This document shows positions 1 to 8,321 of a stretch of 16,135 bases of DNA, one piece after another. This DNA is from JACJYE01 sp964432875 (lineage in GTDB: Bacteria > Bacteroidota > Bacteroidia > Chitinophagales > Saprospiraceae), in the NCBI GenBank assembly GCA_964432875.1, contig CAYSPJ010000113.1:1-16135 (forward strand). Direction: 5' to 3'. Positions within the stretch are counted from its first letter, which is position 1. Each line of letters begins with the position of its first letter. The position numbers were made by a program, and so were the translations under genes. The notes beneath the pieces are model-generated. The model did no database searches. It had not been told where the DNA came from and saw only the letters and a program-made list of their open reading frames with translations.

Positions 1-120
1 CACGTGCTGGTGCCGACATACACTGACGAACTGAAGCAGCTGAAGTACTTAATTAGTGTCTGTCTTTATAGTCCGATAGCTGCGTTACGCTCGGCCCCAA
101 AATCCTCGACTTCAGCGTAG
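1..120 (+). CDS. Possible 3' end of an unidentified gene (partial)
   Basis: Frame 1 is open from the window edge to a TAG at 118-120. The first 17 codons (HVLVPTYTDELKQLKYL) are rich in G/C at the third position, like the real genes here, while the other two forward frames stop within about 35 bases. From about position 50 the frame runs into the dispersed repeat, so the last roughly 23 residues and the stop codon would be supplied by the repeat. I do not recognise the family. A 39-codon open frame can occur by chance, so this is a tentative call. If real, the gene is convergent with sdhB. Confidence 0.33.
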   Translation, partial: HVLVPTYTDELKQLKYLISVCLYSPIAALRSAPKSSTSA

Positions 121-225
121 GGCCCCTTACCCCACGCTTCGTGGAGTAAACTCCGGTTTTGGGGCCTTCGCAAGCCTTGCTCTCGAACTCTAAAGCTCAG
201 ACACTCGACTAAATGGACAGACACT
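50..225. repeat. Dispersed imperfect-palindrome repeat, copy 1
   Basis: This shares long stretches with 8098-8224: the left block (TGTCTTTATAGTCCGATAGC and the following CGGCCCCAAAA) and the right block (GTAAACTCC, CCTTCGCAAGCCTTGCTCTC). The outer ends are complementary (TAGTGTCTGTC at the left, GGACAGACACTA at the right). The inner arms GGCCCCAAAA (93-102) and TTTTGGGGCC (157-166) are perfectly complementary, and a small hairpin CCACG-CTT-CGTGG sits in the middle. Compared with copy 2 it carries about 30 extra central bases and a second version of the right end (TAAAGCTCAGACACT at 191-205, then TAAATGGACAGACACTA at 209-225). It ends two bases from the sdhB stop codon. It encodes no protein and resembles a MITE or a large REP-like element; its class is inferred. 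Confidence 0.8.
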
Positions 226-227
226 AT

Positions 228-980
228 TTAGACTTTAGTCTCCGACCCAATCACCGCCGAGAGGTACTCCCGGTTGAGGCGGGCGATGTTATTCACCGAG
301 ATTTCTTTAGGGCACTCGGCTTCGCAAGCGGTGATGTTGGAGCACATGCCGAAGCCTTCGAGGTCCATTTGTTTGACCATAGACTGGGCGCGGCGCTTGG
401 CTTCTACCTTGCCCTGTGGCAAGAGAGCCAGGTGCGATACCTTGGCGCTGACGAAGAGCATGGCCGAAGCGTTGGGGCAGGCTGCTACGCAGGCCCCGCA
501 GCCGATGCAGGCCGCCGCGTCGAAAGCGTGGCCGGCGGTGTCCTTGTCGATGGGGATGGCGTTGCCGTCCTGAGCCTGGCCCGTATTGACCGAGATGTAG
601 CCGCCGGCCTGGATGATGCGGTCAAAGGCCGAGCGGTCCACCGCCAGGTCTTTGATGACCGGGAAGGCGCTGGCGCGGAACGGCTCGATGACAATGATGT
701 CGCCGTCCTTGAAGGAGCGCATGTGCAGTTGGCAAGTGGTGGTGCCCTGCATCGGGCCGTGCGGCTCGCCATTGATGACCATACTGCAGGTGCCGCAGAT
801 GCCTTCGCGGCAGTCGTGCTCGAAAGCCACCGGCTCCTCTTTTTTGGAGATGAGCTCTTCGTTGAGCACATCCAGCATTTCCAGGAATGACATGTGCGGG
901 TTGGCCTCTACCTTATAGGTCTCGAACCGGCCTTTCTGGTTGGGGCCCTTCTGCCGCCATATTTTGAGAGTGAGTTTCAT
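228..980 (-). CDS. sdhB: Succinate dehydrogenase/fumarate reductase iron-sulfur subunit
   Basis: This 250-residue subunit carries electrons from the SdhA flavin to the membrane quinone site in complex II of the TCA cycle and respiratory chain. The N-terminal ferredoxin-like domain has the [2Fe-2S] ligands C57, C62, C65 and C83 (CREGICGTC...C). The C-terminal domain has C158-xx-C161-xx-C164-xxx-C168-P for the [4Fe-4S] cluster, and C213, C219 and C223 (CSNITACEAEC) completing the [3Fe-4S] and [4Fe-4S] sites. Length is normal for the family. It is the last gene of the sdhC-sdhA-sdhB operon, 80 bases after sdhA. Its stop codon lies almost against the repeat at 50-225, whose hairpin may mark the transcript end. 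The sequence alone cannot say whether the complex runs as succinate dehydrogenase or fumarate reductase in vivo. Confidence 0.97.
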   Translation of the reverse strand: MKLTLKIWRQKGPNQKGRFETYKVEANPHMSFLEMLDVLNEELISKKEEPVAFEHDCREGICGTCSMVINGEPHGPMQGTTTCQLHMRSFKDGDIIVIEPFRASAFPVIKDLAVDRSAFDRIIQAGGYISVNTGQAQDGNAIPIDKDTAGHAFDAAACIGCGACVAACPNASAMLFVSAKVSHLALLPQGKVEAKRRAQSMVKQMDLEGFGMCSNITACEAECPKEISVNNIARLNREYLSAVIGSETKV

Positions 981-1060
981 TGCTCAGCGTTTTATTTGTA
1001 TTGAAAATTCCTTGTTAAAATCACTTGGCAAGCCTTTAGCAAACTCGCAACTCGCAGCTT

Positions 1061-3061
<2,001 letters not shown>

Positions 3062-3111
3062 GATATTTTTTGTTTAAGCAGTTAGTCAAAATGGCTCTCA
3101 ACGCTTTGCCT

Positions 3112-3801
3112 CTAGTGGAACAGGTACATGTACAGCGGGATGATGGCAAACCCCAGCGGGATGGCGATGGAGTAAACCACCCCGATCCCCTTGATCAGGG
3201 GGGTGTACTTGCGGTGGTTGAGGCCCAGCGTCTGGAAGGCACTCTGAAAGCCGTGGTAGAGGTGAAGCGCGACCACCACCATCGAGACTACGTAGAAAAT
3301 GACGAAGCCGATGTTCTGATATGCTTGGGACACGATGATGTATAGGTCTTTTACTTCGACGCCATCATAGGATGCCATCGGCAGCTTGTCCAGCTTCATC
3401 TGCAGCCAGAACTGGTAGAGGTGAATCAGCAGAAACACGAAAATGATGGTACCCAGCCAGCCCATATTGACCGAAGCGAAACGGTTGGTGCCCACCGTCT
3501 TGGTCACTTTTACCGCATAACCCTGGCTGCCGCGCGCCTGCTTGTTTTTGCGCCAAAGCAACCAGCCCTGGATGGCGTGGATTAGGATGAAGGCGTAAAG
3601 CAGATAGGACACGGTTTTGATCAGCGGGTTGGTGGTCATGAACTTGGCGTAAAGGTTGAAAGCCTCGCCGCTATCAGCATAGAGCAATTGCAGGTTGCCG
3701 ATGAGGTGTATCAAGAGGAAGACGATAAGGAAAAGCCCGGTGAGGCTCATCACTATTTTTCGGCCGATGGATGAGGTCAAAAAGTCAGAAAACCAACTCA
3801 T
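3112..3801 (-). CDS. sdhC: Succinate dehydrogenase cytochrome b558-type membrane subunit
   Basis: This 229-residue integral membrane subunit anchors SdhAB and passes electrons to the quinone pool, probably menaquinone. Five hydrophobic helices are visible at about residues 18-38, 63-84, 115-135, 163-187 and 204-227. Four helix histidines, H32 (LIHLIGN), H75 (ILIHAIQG), H127 (LLIHLYQF) and H180 (VALHLYHG), match the spacing expected for the axial ligands of two haems b in the single-subunit anchor of the B. subtilis SdhC type. No separate sdhD is present, as expected for this class. It is the first gene of the operon. No clear Shine-Dalgarno sequence precedes the ATG; the upstream bases are A-rich, as is usual in Bacteroidota. 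Confidence 0.95.
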   Translation of the reverse strand: MSWFSDFLTSSIGRKIVMSLTGLFLIVFLLIHLIGNLQLLYADSGEAFNLYAKFMTTNPLIKTVSYLLYAFILIHAIQGWLLWRKNKQARGSQGYAVKVTKTVGTNRFASVNMGWLGTIIFVFLLIHLYQFWLQMKLDKLPMASYDGVEVKDLYIIVSQAYQNIGFVIFYVVSMVVVALHLYHGFQSAFQTLGLNHRKYTPLIKGIGVVYSIAIPLGFAIIPLYMYLFH

Positions 3802-3828
3802 ATTGCTTTGTTTTACGTTCTGTTATAA

Positions 3829-3855
3829 CCGCTCTTTTTATCCAAAATAGAGCGG
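3829..3855 (-). promoter_or_regulatory. Hairpin at the predicted 5' end of the sdhCAB mRNA
   Basis: On the minus strand CCGCTCT pairs with AGAGCGG. Then, after one unpaired A, TTTT pairs with AAAA around a GGAT loop. It begins at or within a few bases of the transcription start predicted from the TAAATTTG element at 3859-3866, so the mRNA would start with a stem-loop, followed by about 27 bases to the ATG. Such 5' stem-loops can stabilise mRNA or adjust translation; that role is inferred. Confidence 0.5.
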
Positions 3856-3858
3856 ACG

Positions 3859-3890
3859 CAAATTTAAATTTTATAGACGGATAAGTACAA
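3859..3890 (-). promoter_or_regulatory. sdhC promoter, Bacteroidota sigma-A type
   Basis: On the minus strand TAAATTTG (3859-3866) is a full match to the Bacteroidota -7 consensus TAnnTTTG. A TTG (3888-3890) lies 21 bases upstream, within the 17-23 spacing described for Flavobacterium promoters. The predicted start is near 3852, giving a leader of about 50 bases before the sdhC ATG. Confidence 0.65.
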
Positions 3891-3892
3891 TT

Positions 3893-3900
3893 TATGTTTG
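3893..3900 (+). promoter_or_regulatory. Candidate divergent -7 element
   Basis: TATGTTTG matches the TAnnTTTG consensus on the plus strand and sits three bases beyond the -33 box of the sdhC promoter. No TTG occurs at the expected upstream distance, so only half the promoter is supported. It would start a transcript near 3906 that runs into the structured element at 3947-4039 and toward the gene at 4160. Confidence 0.35.
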
Positions 3901-3946
3901 GGATACCTTGAATCAGGCGACTTATTTAGAATTATTCAAAATAAAA

Positions 3947-4039
3947 GCCGCCCCGAAGGGGGGTGAGCGCTGCTTCAGCTCTTACCGCCTGGGCCTGATG
4001 AGGCCAGTGTCGCTGGGCTTGAATATTTTTTCTGGCGGC
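3947..4039. other. GC-rich structured intergenic element (ncRNA or leader candidate)
   Basis: This GC-rich block lies in an otherwise AT-rich intergenic region. The outer bases GCCGCC (3947-3952) and GGCGGC (4034-4039) are complementary. Inside are several short hairpins: CCCC-GAA-GGGG (3951-3961, an alternative to the outer stem), GCTG-CTT-CAGC (3969-3979) within GAGC/GCTC, GGCC-TGATGA-GGCC (3992-4005) and CCAG-TGTCG-CTGG (4004-4016). A T run (4026-4031) follows on the plus strand. On the minus strand, CCCC-TTC-GGGG followed by TTTTATTTT would also look like a terminator, so direction is unclear. It matches no riboswitch or small RNA that I know. The only open frame through it (3908-4138) has no protein-like character. 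Confidence 0.35.
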
Positions 4040-4074
4040 CATTCACCTGCACGATATCCAGCCCCCATCAGCCC

Positions 4075-4120
4075 AAAAAACCTTCCCGAAATCTTTTCCT
4101 TCCGGGAATTACACTTTTTT
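4075..4120. terminator. Bidirectional terminator-like or attenuator-like hairpin
   Basis: TTCCCG (4083-4088) pairs with CGGGAA (4103-4108) around a 14-base loop, flanked by A6 (4075-4080) and T6 (4115-4120). This A-tract/stem/T-tract arrangement is typical of intrinsic terminators that work in both directions. It lies 40 bases before the gene at 4160, so it could end a short plus-strand RNA starting near 3906, or attenuate the operon that follows. The stem is only six base pairs with a large loop, so strength is uncertain. Confidence 0.45.
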
Positions 4121-4159
4121 CCTCTTAGGTTGTTATAAAGTATTGAAAAGTATAAACGA

Positions 4160-4678
4160 ATGGAAAGAACCTCGCCAAAGCCTAAAATCAGCTTCAGCCA
4201 TTTTATAGAAAAGTTCCCGGAAGTAGAGCTGCCAATTATCCTCGCTGAGGAAGCACATCTTGCATTCAGCTCCCAGAATGACCCCTTACCCCCTCTGTTG
4301 ATCGACCAGTTTATCCTCCCCCTGGAGGCACAGCTAGCCGATGATTATACCGAGTTTGTGCCCTGTATGCGCATACCCGAGACTGTCAATTTCCACGCCC
4401 TCATCTACTGGCGGGCGGGCCTGTTAAATTACCAATATACTCTGGCTACCTTCACCAAAGACGGCCAATTAATCGATAAACGCATCATTGCAGAAACTTT
4501 TTCGGATGGTCAGGTTGTTACCACCTCGGTGGCTACCATTGATGAAGACTGGATTATCTACGTCGTATCAGGCCAGGCTGGCGGCGCACCAGGCGCCTTC
4601 GATCCATCCGAAAGTGCCGCTCAGCGGCTGGAGCTCTTGCCCGATGGCAAAATCATCCAGCACGAAAGCGCGGCATAG
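4160..4678 (+). CDS. Conserved-looking hypothetical protein upstream of rnr
   Basis: This 172-residue protein is of a family I do not recognise. It has no signal peptide or membrane helix, so it is probably cytoplasmic. Residues from about 15 to 45 look helical (FSHFIEKFPEVELPIILAEEAH). The second half alternates hydrophobic residues in strand-like segments (FHALIYWRAGLLNYQYTLATF, TTSVATIDEDWIIYVVSG) with acidic stretches. Codon use resembles the neighbouring genes. The ATG follows an A-rich stretch without a Shine-Dalgarno site. The gene ends 21 bases before rnr on the same strand, so the two are probably co-transcribed and it may be linked to RNA metabolism; that link rests on position alone. 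Confidence 0.8.
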   Translation: MERTSPKPKISFSHFIEKFPEVELPIILAEEAHLAFSSQNDPLPPLLIDQFILPLEAQLADDYTEFVPCMRIPETVNFHALIYWRAGLLNYQYTLATFTKDGQLIDKRIIAETFSDGQVVTTSVATIDEDWIIYVVSGQAGGAPGAFDPSESAAQRLELLPDGKIIQHESAA

Positions 4679-4699
4679 CCAACAAACACCCAAATAATA

Positions 4700-6964
4700 A
4701 TGAACAGTAACAGAAAACCGAAAAGCGTGGCCAGCAAGATGAGCGCACAACAGCTCCAGCGCGCAATCCTCAACCTCTTTAAGCGCCACCCCAAAAAACG
4801 GCTCAACTCCAAGCAGATCGCCCGCAAACTAGATGTGGAAAACAACAAAGACTCGGTGCAGCACGCTTTGGAGAAACTCACCGAGGAACAGTTAATCACG
4901 CCCCTGGGCGATCACCGTTTTGTGCTTAAATCGCAAGGCGCGGCCTCCTCTGGATTTGAGCCATCCAAAGATAAAAACCTCCTGGAGGGCGTTGTGGACA
5001 TGACCCGCTCCGGCGACGCCTACATCACCGGAACTAGCCTGGATAATGATATCCACGTTTCTGCCAAACACATGAATACGGCTATGCACGGCGACCGGGT
5101 GCAGATCAATACCTGGACGCCCCGCGGCCGGCGCAAGCCAGAAGGGGAAGTGGTAAAAGTACTAGAGCGCGCCCGTGATCATTTTATTGGCACACTCTGG
5201 CTCTACCCCCGGCACGCCATCGTCTCGCTCGATACCCGCTTGCCGATGGATGTAGTGGTGGAATTGGAAAATATCCGCGACGCCAAAGATGGCGATCGGG
5301 TAGTGGTGCGCGTCGAAGAATGGTCAGGCACCAAGTACAAGTATCCGGTCGGGGTAGTAACCGCTGCGCTAGGCCAAGCCGGCAGCAATGATGTCGAGAT
5401 GAAGTCCATTCTCATCAACAACGGCTTCGACCTGGAATTCCCCCCGGAAGTGTTGCGCGAAGCCGAGCGCTTCCCCAACAAAATCAGCCCTCAGGAGGCC
5501 GAGCTTCGCCGTGACTTGCGCGAGGTGCTGACCTTCACCATTGACCCGGAAGACGCCAAGGACTACGACGATGCGCTCTCTATCAAATACCTCGAAAACG
5601 GGGAGATGGAGGTTGGCGTCCATATTGCCGACGTGACGCATTACGTCAAGGAAGACAGCCCTCTGGACAAGGAGGCACTCAAGCGCTCCACTTCGGTTTA
5701 CCTCGTCGATCGGGTGCTACCCATGCTCCCGGAGCGCTTGTCTAATGGGCTATGCTCTCTGGTGCCCAACGAAGACCGCCTGGCTTTCTCTGCCATTTTT
5801 ACCTTTGATAAAGGCATGAAGGTCACTAAACGCTGGTTTGGGCGCTCCATCATCCACTCTGACCGCCGCTTCACCTACGCTGAAGCCCAGGAAGTGCTGG
5901 AAGGCCATAGCGATGAATTGGGCAACGAGCTGCGGCAACTCAATAAAATCGCCAAGCATCTGCGCCGGCAACGCTTCAAAAACGGGGCCATCAACTTTGA
6001 AACGGACGAAGTGCGCTTCAAACTGGATGAGCACGGCGTCCCCCTCCTGGTCTATGTGAAGGAGCGCAAAGATGCTCACCTGCTCGTAGAGGATTTTATG
6101 TTGTTGGCCAATAGGGAAGTGGCTACTTATATCCACAAAAAAGGCCTGCACGAGGAAATCCCCTTCGTCTATCGCGTACACGACGAACCCGATATGGAAA
6201 AAGTGGCGCAACTGGCGCGTTTTGCTCACGAAATGGGTTTCGAGATGGACATCAGCACGCCTCGGGCCATCTCCAGCTCTTACAACCGCCTGGCGGAAGA
6301 GACGGAAAAGAACCCCAGCCTGAAACTGCTGAGCCCCATCGCCATCCGCACTATGGCGAAGGCCGTGTACAGCTCCGATAATATCGGGCACTACGGCCTG
6401 GGCTTCGAGTTTTATACCCACTTCACCTCCCCCATACGCCGTTACTCCGACGTGCTGTCGCACCGTCTGCTCGAGCGCAACCTGGGGCAGGCCTACCGCA
6501 CCAATAAGCACAAGCTGGAAGAGCAGTGCAAGCATATCTCCCAGCAGGAGCGCCGCGCCGTCGATGCCGAGCGCGAATCGGTGAAATACAAACAGGTGGA
6601 GTATATCAGCAAGCACCTGGGCGAAGTCTTTCCGGGCCTGATCTCCGGCTTCATGGATCGCGGCTTCTTCGTGGAGCTGACCGAGAGCCGGGTGGAAGGC
6701 ATGGTCGCTTTCGAAACCCTGGACGAGCCCTTTACCGTGGCTGATTCCCGTCTGCACATGGTGGGCACCTACTCGGGCAGGAGCTACAAAATGGGGCAGG
6801 AAATCCAAGTCCGCATCGCCCGCGCCGACCTGGCCAAGCGCCAGGTGGATATGGAATGGGTGCGGGATGAGGCGCCTGCCAAGCCTACTGGGAAAGTGGC
6901 AACGAAGGGCAATGGGCGAGCCAAAGGCAAAGGTGCAGATGTCGGACGGCGCAGGCGGAAATAG
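4700..6964 (+). CDS. rnr: Ribonuclease R (RNase II/VacB family 3'-5' exoribonuclease)
   Basis: This 754-residue cytoplasmic exoribonuclease degrades RNA from the 3' end, including structured RNA. Domains in order: an N-terminal helix-turn-helix-like region (about 16-75), cold-shock RNA-binding domains (about 92-245), the RNB catalytic domain (about 265-600), an S1 domain (about 640-722), and a short basic tail rich in K, R and G. The metal-binding catalytic motif IDPEDAKDYDDA is at 281-292, with D282, D288, D290 and D291 matching the RNase R/RNase II active site. The other signature, HFTSPIRRYSD, is at 574-584. Length fits the family (E. coli RNase R is slightly longer). It follows the hypothetical gene by 21 bases. 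An antisense open frame of about 400 codons is a shadow. Confidence 0.96.
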   Translation: MNSNRKPKSVASKMSAQQLQRAILNLFKRHPKKRLNSKQIARKLDVENNKDSVQHALEKLTEEQLITPLGDHRFVLKSQGAASSGFEPSKDKNLLEGVVDMTRSGDAYITGTSLDNDIHVSAKHMNTAMHGDRVQINTWTPRGRRKPEGEVVKVLERARDHFIGTLWLYPRHAIVSLDTRLPMDVVVELENIRDAKDGDRVVVRVEEWSGTKYKYPVGVVTAALGQAGSNDVEMKSILINNGFDLEFPPEVLREAERFPNKISPQEAELRRDLREVLTFTIDPEDAKDYDDALSIKYLENGEMEVGVHIADVTHYVKEDSPLDKEALKRSTSVYLVDRVLPMLPERLSNGLCSLVPNEDRLAFSAIFTFDKGMKVTKRWFGRSIIHSDRRFTYAEAQEVLEGHSDELGNELRQLNKIAKHLRRQRFKNGAINFETDEVRFKLDEHGVPLLVYVKERKDAHLLVEDFMLLANREVATYIHKKGLHEEIPFVYRVHDEPDMEKVAQLARFAHEMGFEMDISTPRAISSSYNRLAEETEKNPSLKLLSPIAIRTMAKAVYSSDNIGHYGLGFEFYTHFTSPIRRYSDVLSHRLLERNLGQAYRTNKHKLEEQCKHISQQERRAVDAERESVKYKQVEYISKHLGEVFPGLISGFMDRGFFVELTESRVEGMVAFETLDEPFTVADSRLHMVGTYSGRSYKMGQEIQVRIARADLAKRQVDMEWVRDEAPAKPTGKVATKGNGRAKGKGADVGRRRRK

Positions 6965-7090
6965 CCTGTAGCGCAATAAGCCTGATGATCAACCATCGGT
7001 GACCGCAAGGTTGGAGGGCGTCAGCCCCAGGCAGCGTAAAAGTTCAAAAAAAATGACATCATTGCTGCGCGGGGCATTGAGCATTCTCCT

Positions 7091-7098
7091 TATCTTTG
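7091..7098 (+). promoter_or_regulatory. -7 promoter element directly before the 122-residue gene
   Basis: TATCTTTG is a full match to TAnnTTTG. It ends only four bases before the GTG start at 7103, so transcription would begin at or next to the start codon, giving a leaderless or nearly leaderless mRNA. No TTG lies 17-23 bases upstream: the nearest ones (7062-7064 and 7077-7079) are 26 and 11 bases away. Confidence 0.45.
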
Positions 7099-7102
7099 TA
7101 TC

Positions 7103-7471
7103 GTGAAAAATACGGCTAGGCTTTTGGGGGCATTATTTTTAACCATATCCTATTGCCTGGCGATAGGGCTGGTAAGCTATGCACCCCCATCCGTTCTTCA
7201 GAGTAATGCCGCAGCAGAGAAAGAGAGCCATTTCATTGCCATTTCGACTAACCTGCTCAGCCCTACTTCCCAACCCAAAAATACGACTAGCAATCTTAGC
7301 AACGCCCTCGCTTCGGCTCTCGAAAAACCATTCAGTGGACAGTTGGCGGCCGCCAGAGCGATTGAACGGATCATCGAAAGCAAGTTTGTTCATTACAGCC
7401 ATATTTCAATAAACTTGTTGATCCACCATCGTAAATCTGACCTCATTTTTCCTTTCCACTATTTCTGGTAG
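7103..7471 (+). CDS. Small signal-peptide-bearing protein of unknown function
   Basis: This 122-residue protein starts at GTG. The GTG codes for the only start-type methionine, because no other Met occurs in the frame, and it gives a proper signal-peptide layout: K2 and R6, then the hydrophobic stretch LLGALFLTISYCLAIGLVSY at about 7-26. The mature part is small and Ser/Asn/Ala-rich, with a helical stretch near 80-92 (LAAARAIERIIES). It ends in KSDLIFPFHYFW. From memory, short Bacteroidota proteins with a similar aromatic C-terminal motif are common, but I cannot name the family or its role. It is probably exported or anchored in the inner membrane. A hairpin at 7522-7546 may end its transcript. 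Confidence 0.75.
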   Translation: MKNTARLLGALFLTISYCLAIGLVSYAPPSVLQSNAAAEKESHFIAISTNLLSPTSQPKNTTSNLSNALASALEKPFSGQLAAARAIERIIESKFVHYSHISINLLIHHRKSDLIFPFHYFW

Positions 7472-7521
7472 TCCATCATCAAAGCTTCAGTGGCCCTTCC
7501 TTTCAGGGCGTGATTTCCGTC

Positions 7522-7546
7522 CAGGCGCTGCTTGAGGCAGAGCCTG
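7522..7546 (+). terminator. Hairpin downstream of the 122-residue gene
   Basis: CAGGCGCTGC (7522-7531) pairs with GCAGAGCCTG (7537-7546) at nine of ten positions around a TTGAG loop. The following bases are only moderately T-rich (GTCGTCTTATTATT). It lies 50 bases after one stop codon and 34 bases before the next start codon, a fitting place for a weak terminator. Confidence 0.4.
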
Positions 7547-7580
7547 AGTCGTCTTATTATTCACTCAAAATAGCTTTAAA

Positions 7581-8072
7581 ATGGATTTCGGAACAGCCAT
7601 AACGGGGCTTATCATCATAGCCATCTGCGCCTTGCCATTCATATTGTTGCAATGGAACATGAAAAAGAAGCAAAAACAATTGTTGCAATTGCTAAAAGAG
7701 CTTGCAAAGCAGCACAATTGCAGCATTTCTCAGCACGAATTTTTCAGAGATTTTGCCGTTGGGATTGATGAAGCTTCTAATCATCTTTTCTTCTACAAAA
7801 AAACAAAAGACCATGAAACTGCCCGACACCTCAACCTTGCCGACATTCAAAGCTGCAAGGTGGTCAACATCAGCAGAGCAGTTCATCACAAAGACAGTAA
7901 TTACAAGGGCGTCGGCAAGCTGGAACTGAGCTTCACGCCAATCGCCAAAACCGATCCTCCGGTGCTCTGGGTGTTCTACGATGCCGAAGAGAGCCTGCAG
8001 TTGAATGGAGAACTCCAATCAATAGGCAAATGGGAGAAATTGGTGAACGAGCGTTTGGCCCAAAAGGGGTAA
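7581..8072 (+). CDS. Single-pass membrane protein of unknown function
   Basis: This 163-residue protein has one N-terminal membrane helix (about residues 7-26, AITGLIIIAICALPFILLQW) followed at once by a basic stretch (MKKKQKQ). By the positive-inside rule the C-terminal domain should face the cytoplasm. Residues 32-48 look helical (QLLQLLKELAKQHNCS). Residues 55-155 form a domain of strand-like segments (NHLFFYKKTKDH, GKLELSFTP, PVLWVFYDAEE) ending in a helix (IGKWEKLVNERLA). I do not recognise a family. No catalytic motif is visible. The start is the first ATG and no Shine-Dalgarno site is seen. Copy 2 of the palindromic repeat begins 26 bases after the stop. Confidence 0.8.
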   Translation: MDFGTAITGLIIIAICALPFILLQWNMKKKQKQLLQLLKELAKQHNCSISQHEFFRDFAVGIDEASNHLFFYKKTKDHETARHLNLADIQSCKVVNISRAVHHKDSNYKGVGKLELSFTPIAKTDPPVLWVFYDAEESLQLNGELQSIGKWEKLVNERLAQKG

Positions 8073-8097
8073 ACGTTTTTTGCCGCCTAGCGCTTTT

Positions 8098-8224
8098 TAG
8101 TGCCTGTCTTTATAGTCCGATAGCTGCGTTACGCTCGGCCCCAAAAACTCATTTACGCCCGTAAACTCCAGTTTTTGGACCTTCGCAAGCCTTGCTCTCG
8201 AACGCTAAAGACAGACACTAATTA
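8098..8224. repeat. Dispersed imperfect-palindrome repeat, copy 2
   Basis: This is the shorter copy of the element at 50-225. Its ends TAGTGCCTGTCTTTA (left) and TAAAGACAGACACTA (right) are inverted repeats with one mismatch. The inner arms CCAAAAACT and AGTTTTTGG pair perfectly. The central loop differs from copy 1, but the pairing is kept. The right end continues as TAATTA, so its reverse complement matches the left end of copy 1 over 19 bases (TAATTAGTGTCTGTCTTTA). The termini begin and end in TA, and no longer target duplication is evident. It lies in intergenic DNA. Confidence 0.82.
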
Positions 8225-8321
8225 GGGCTTTTAGATAGGCAGCAATAGCCCCTTTGGCATAGGGTACAAGGGCCCCGGCTCCCGCGCAGGGCGAGTGGAG
8301 AAAGGGTATTATGTGCCTTTG

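Noticed and set aside
50..225. Palindromic repeat as a CRISPR array or complete insertion sequence
   Set aside because: There are no regularly spaced short repeats with unique spacers, no cas genes and no transposase frame. The two copies are 8 kb apart.
3995..4023. CTGATGAG near 3995 as a hammerhead ribozyme core
   Set aside because: The needed GAAA segment and the cleavage-site stem are absent at suitable distance. The GGCC flanks simply form a short hairpin.
3908..4138. Plus-strand frame of 76 codons in the sdhC-rnr intergenic region
   Set aside because: It crosses the GC-rich hairpins and the terminator-like element, with low-complexity, non-protein-like sequence.
5750..6976. Minus-strand open frame of about 400 codons opposite rnr
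   Set aside because: It is fully antisense to a gene with every RNase R motif and has the His/Ala/Val-rich composition typical of shadows of GC-rich codons. No domain is recognisable.
6990..7013. CAACC...GGTTG inverted repeat after rnr as a terminator
   Set aside because: A five-base-pair stem with a 14-base loop and no T run is too weak to call.
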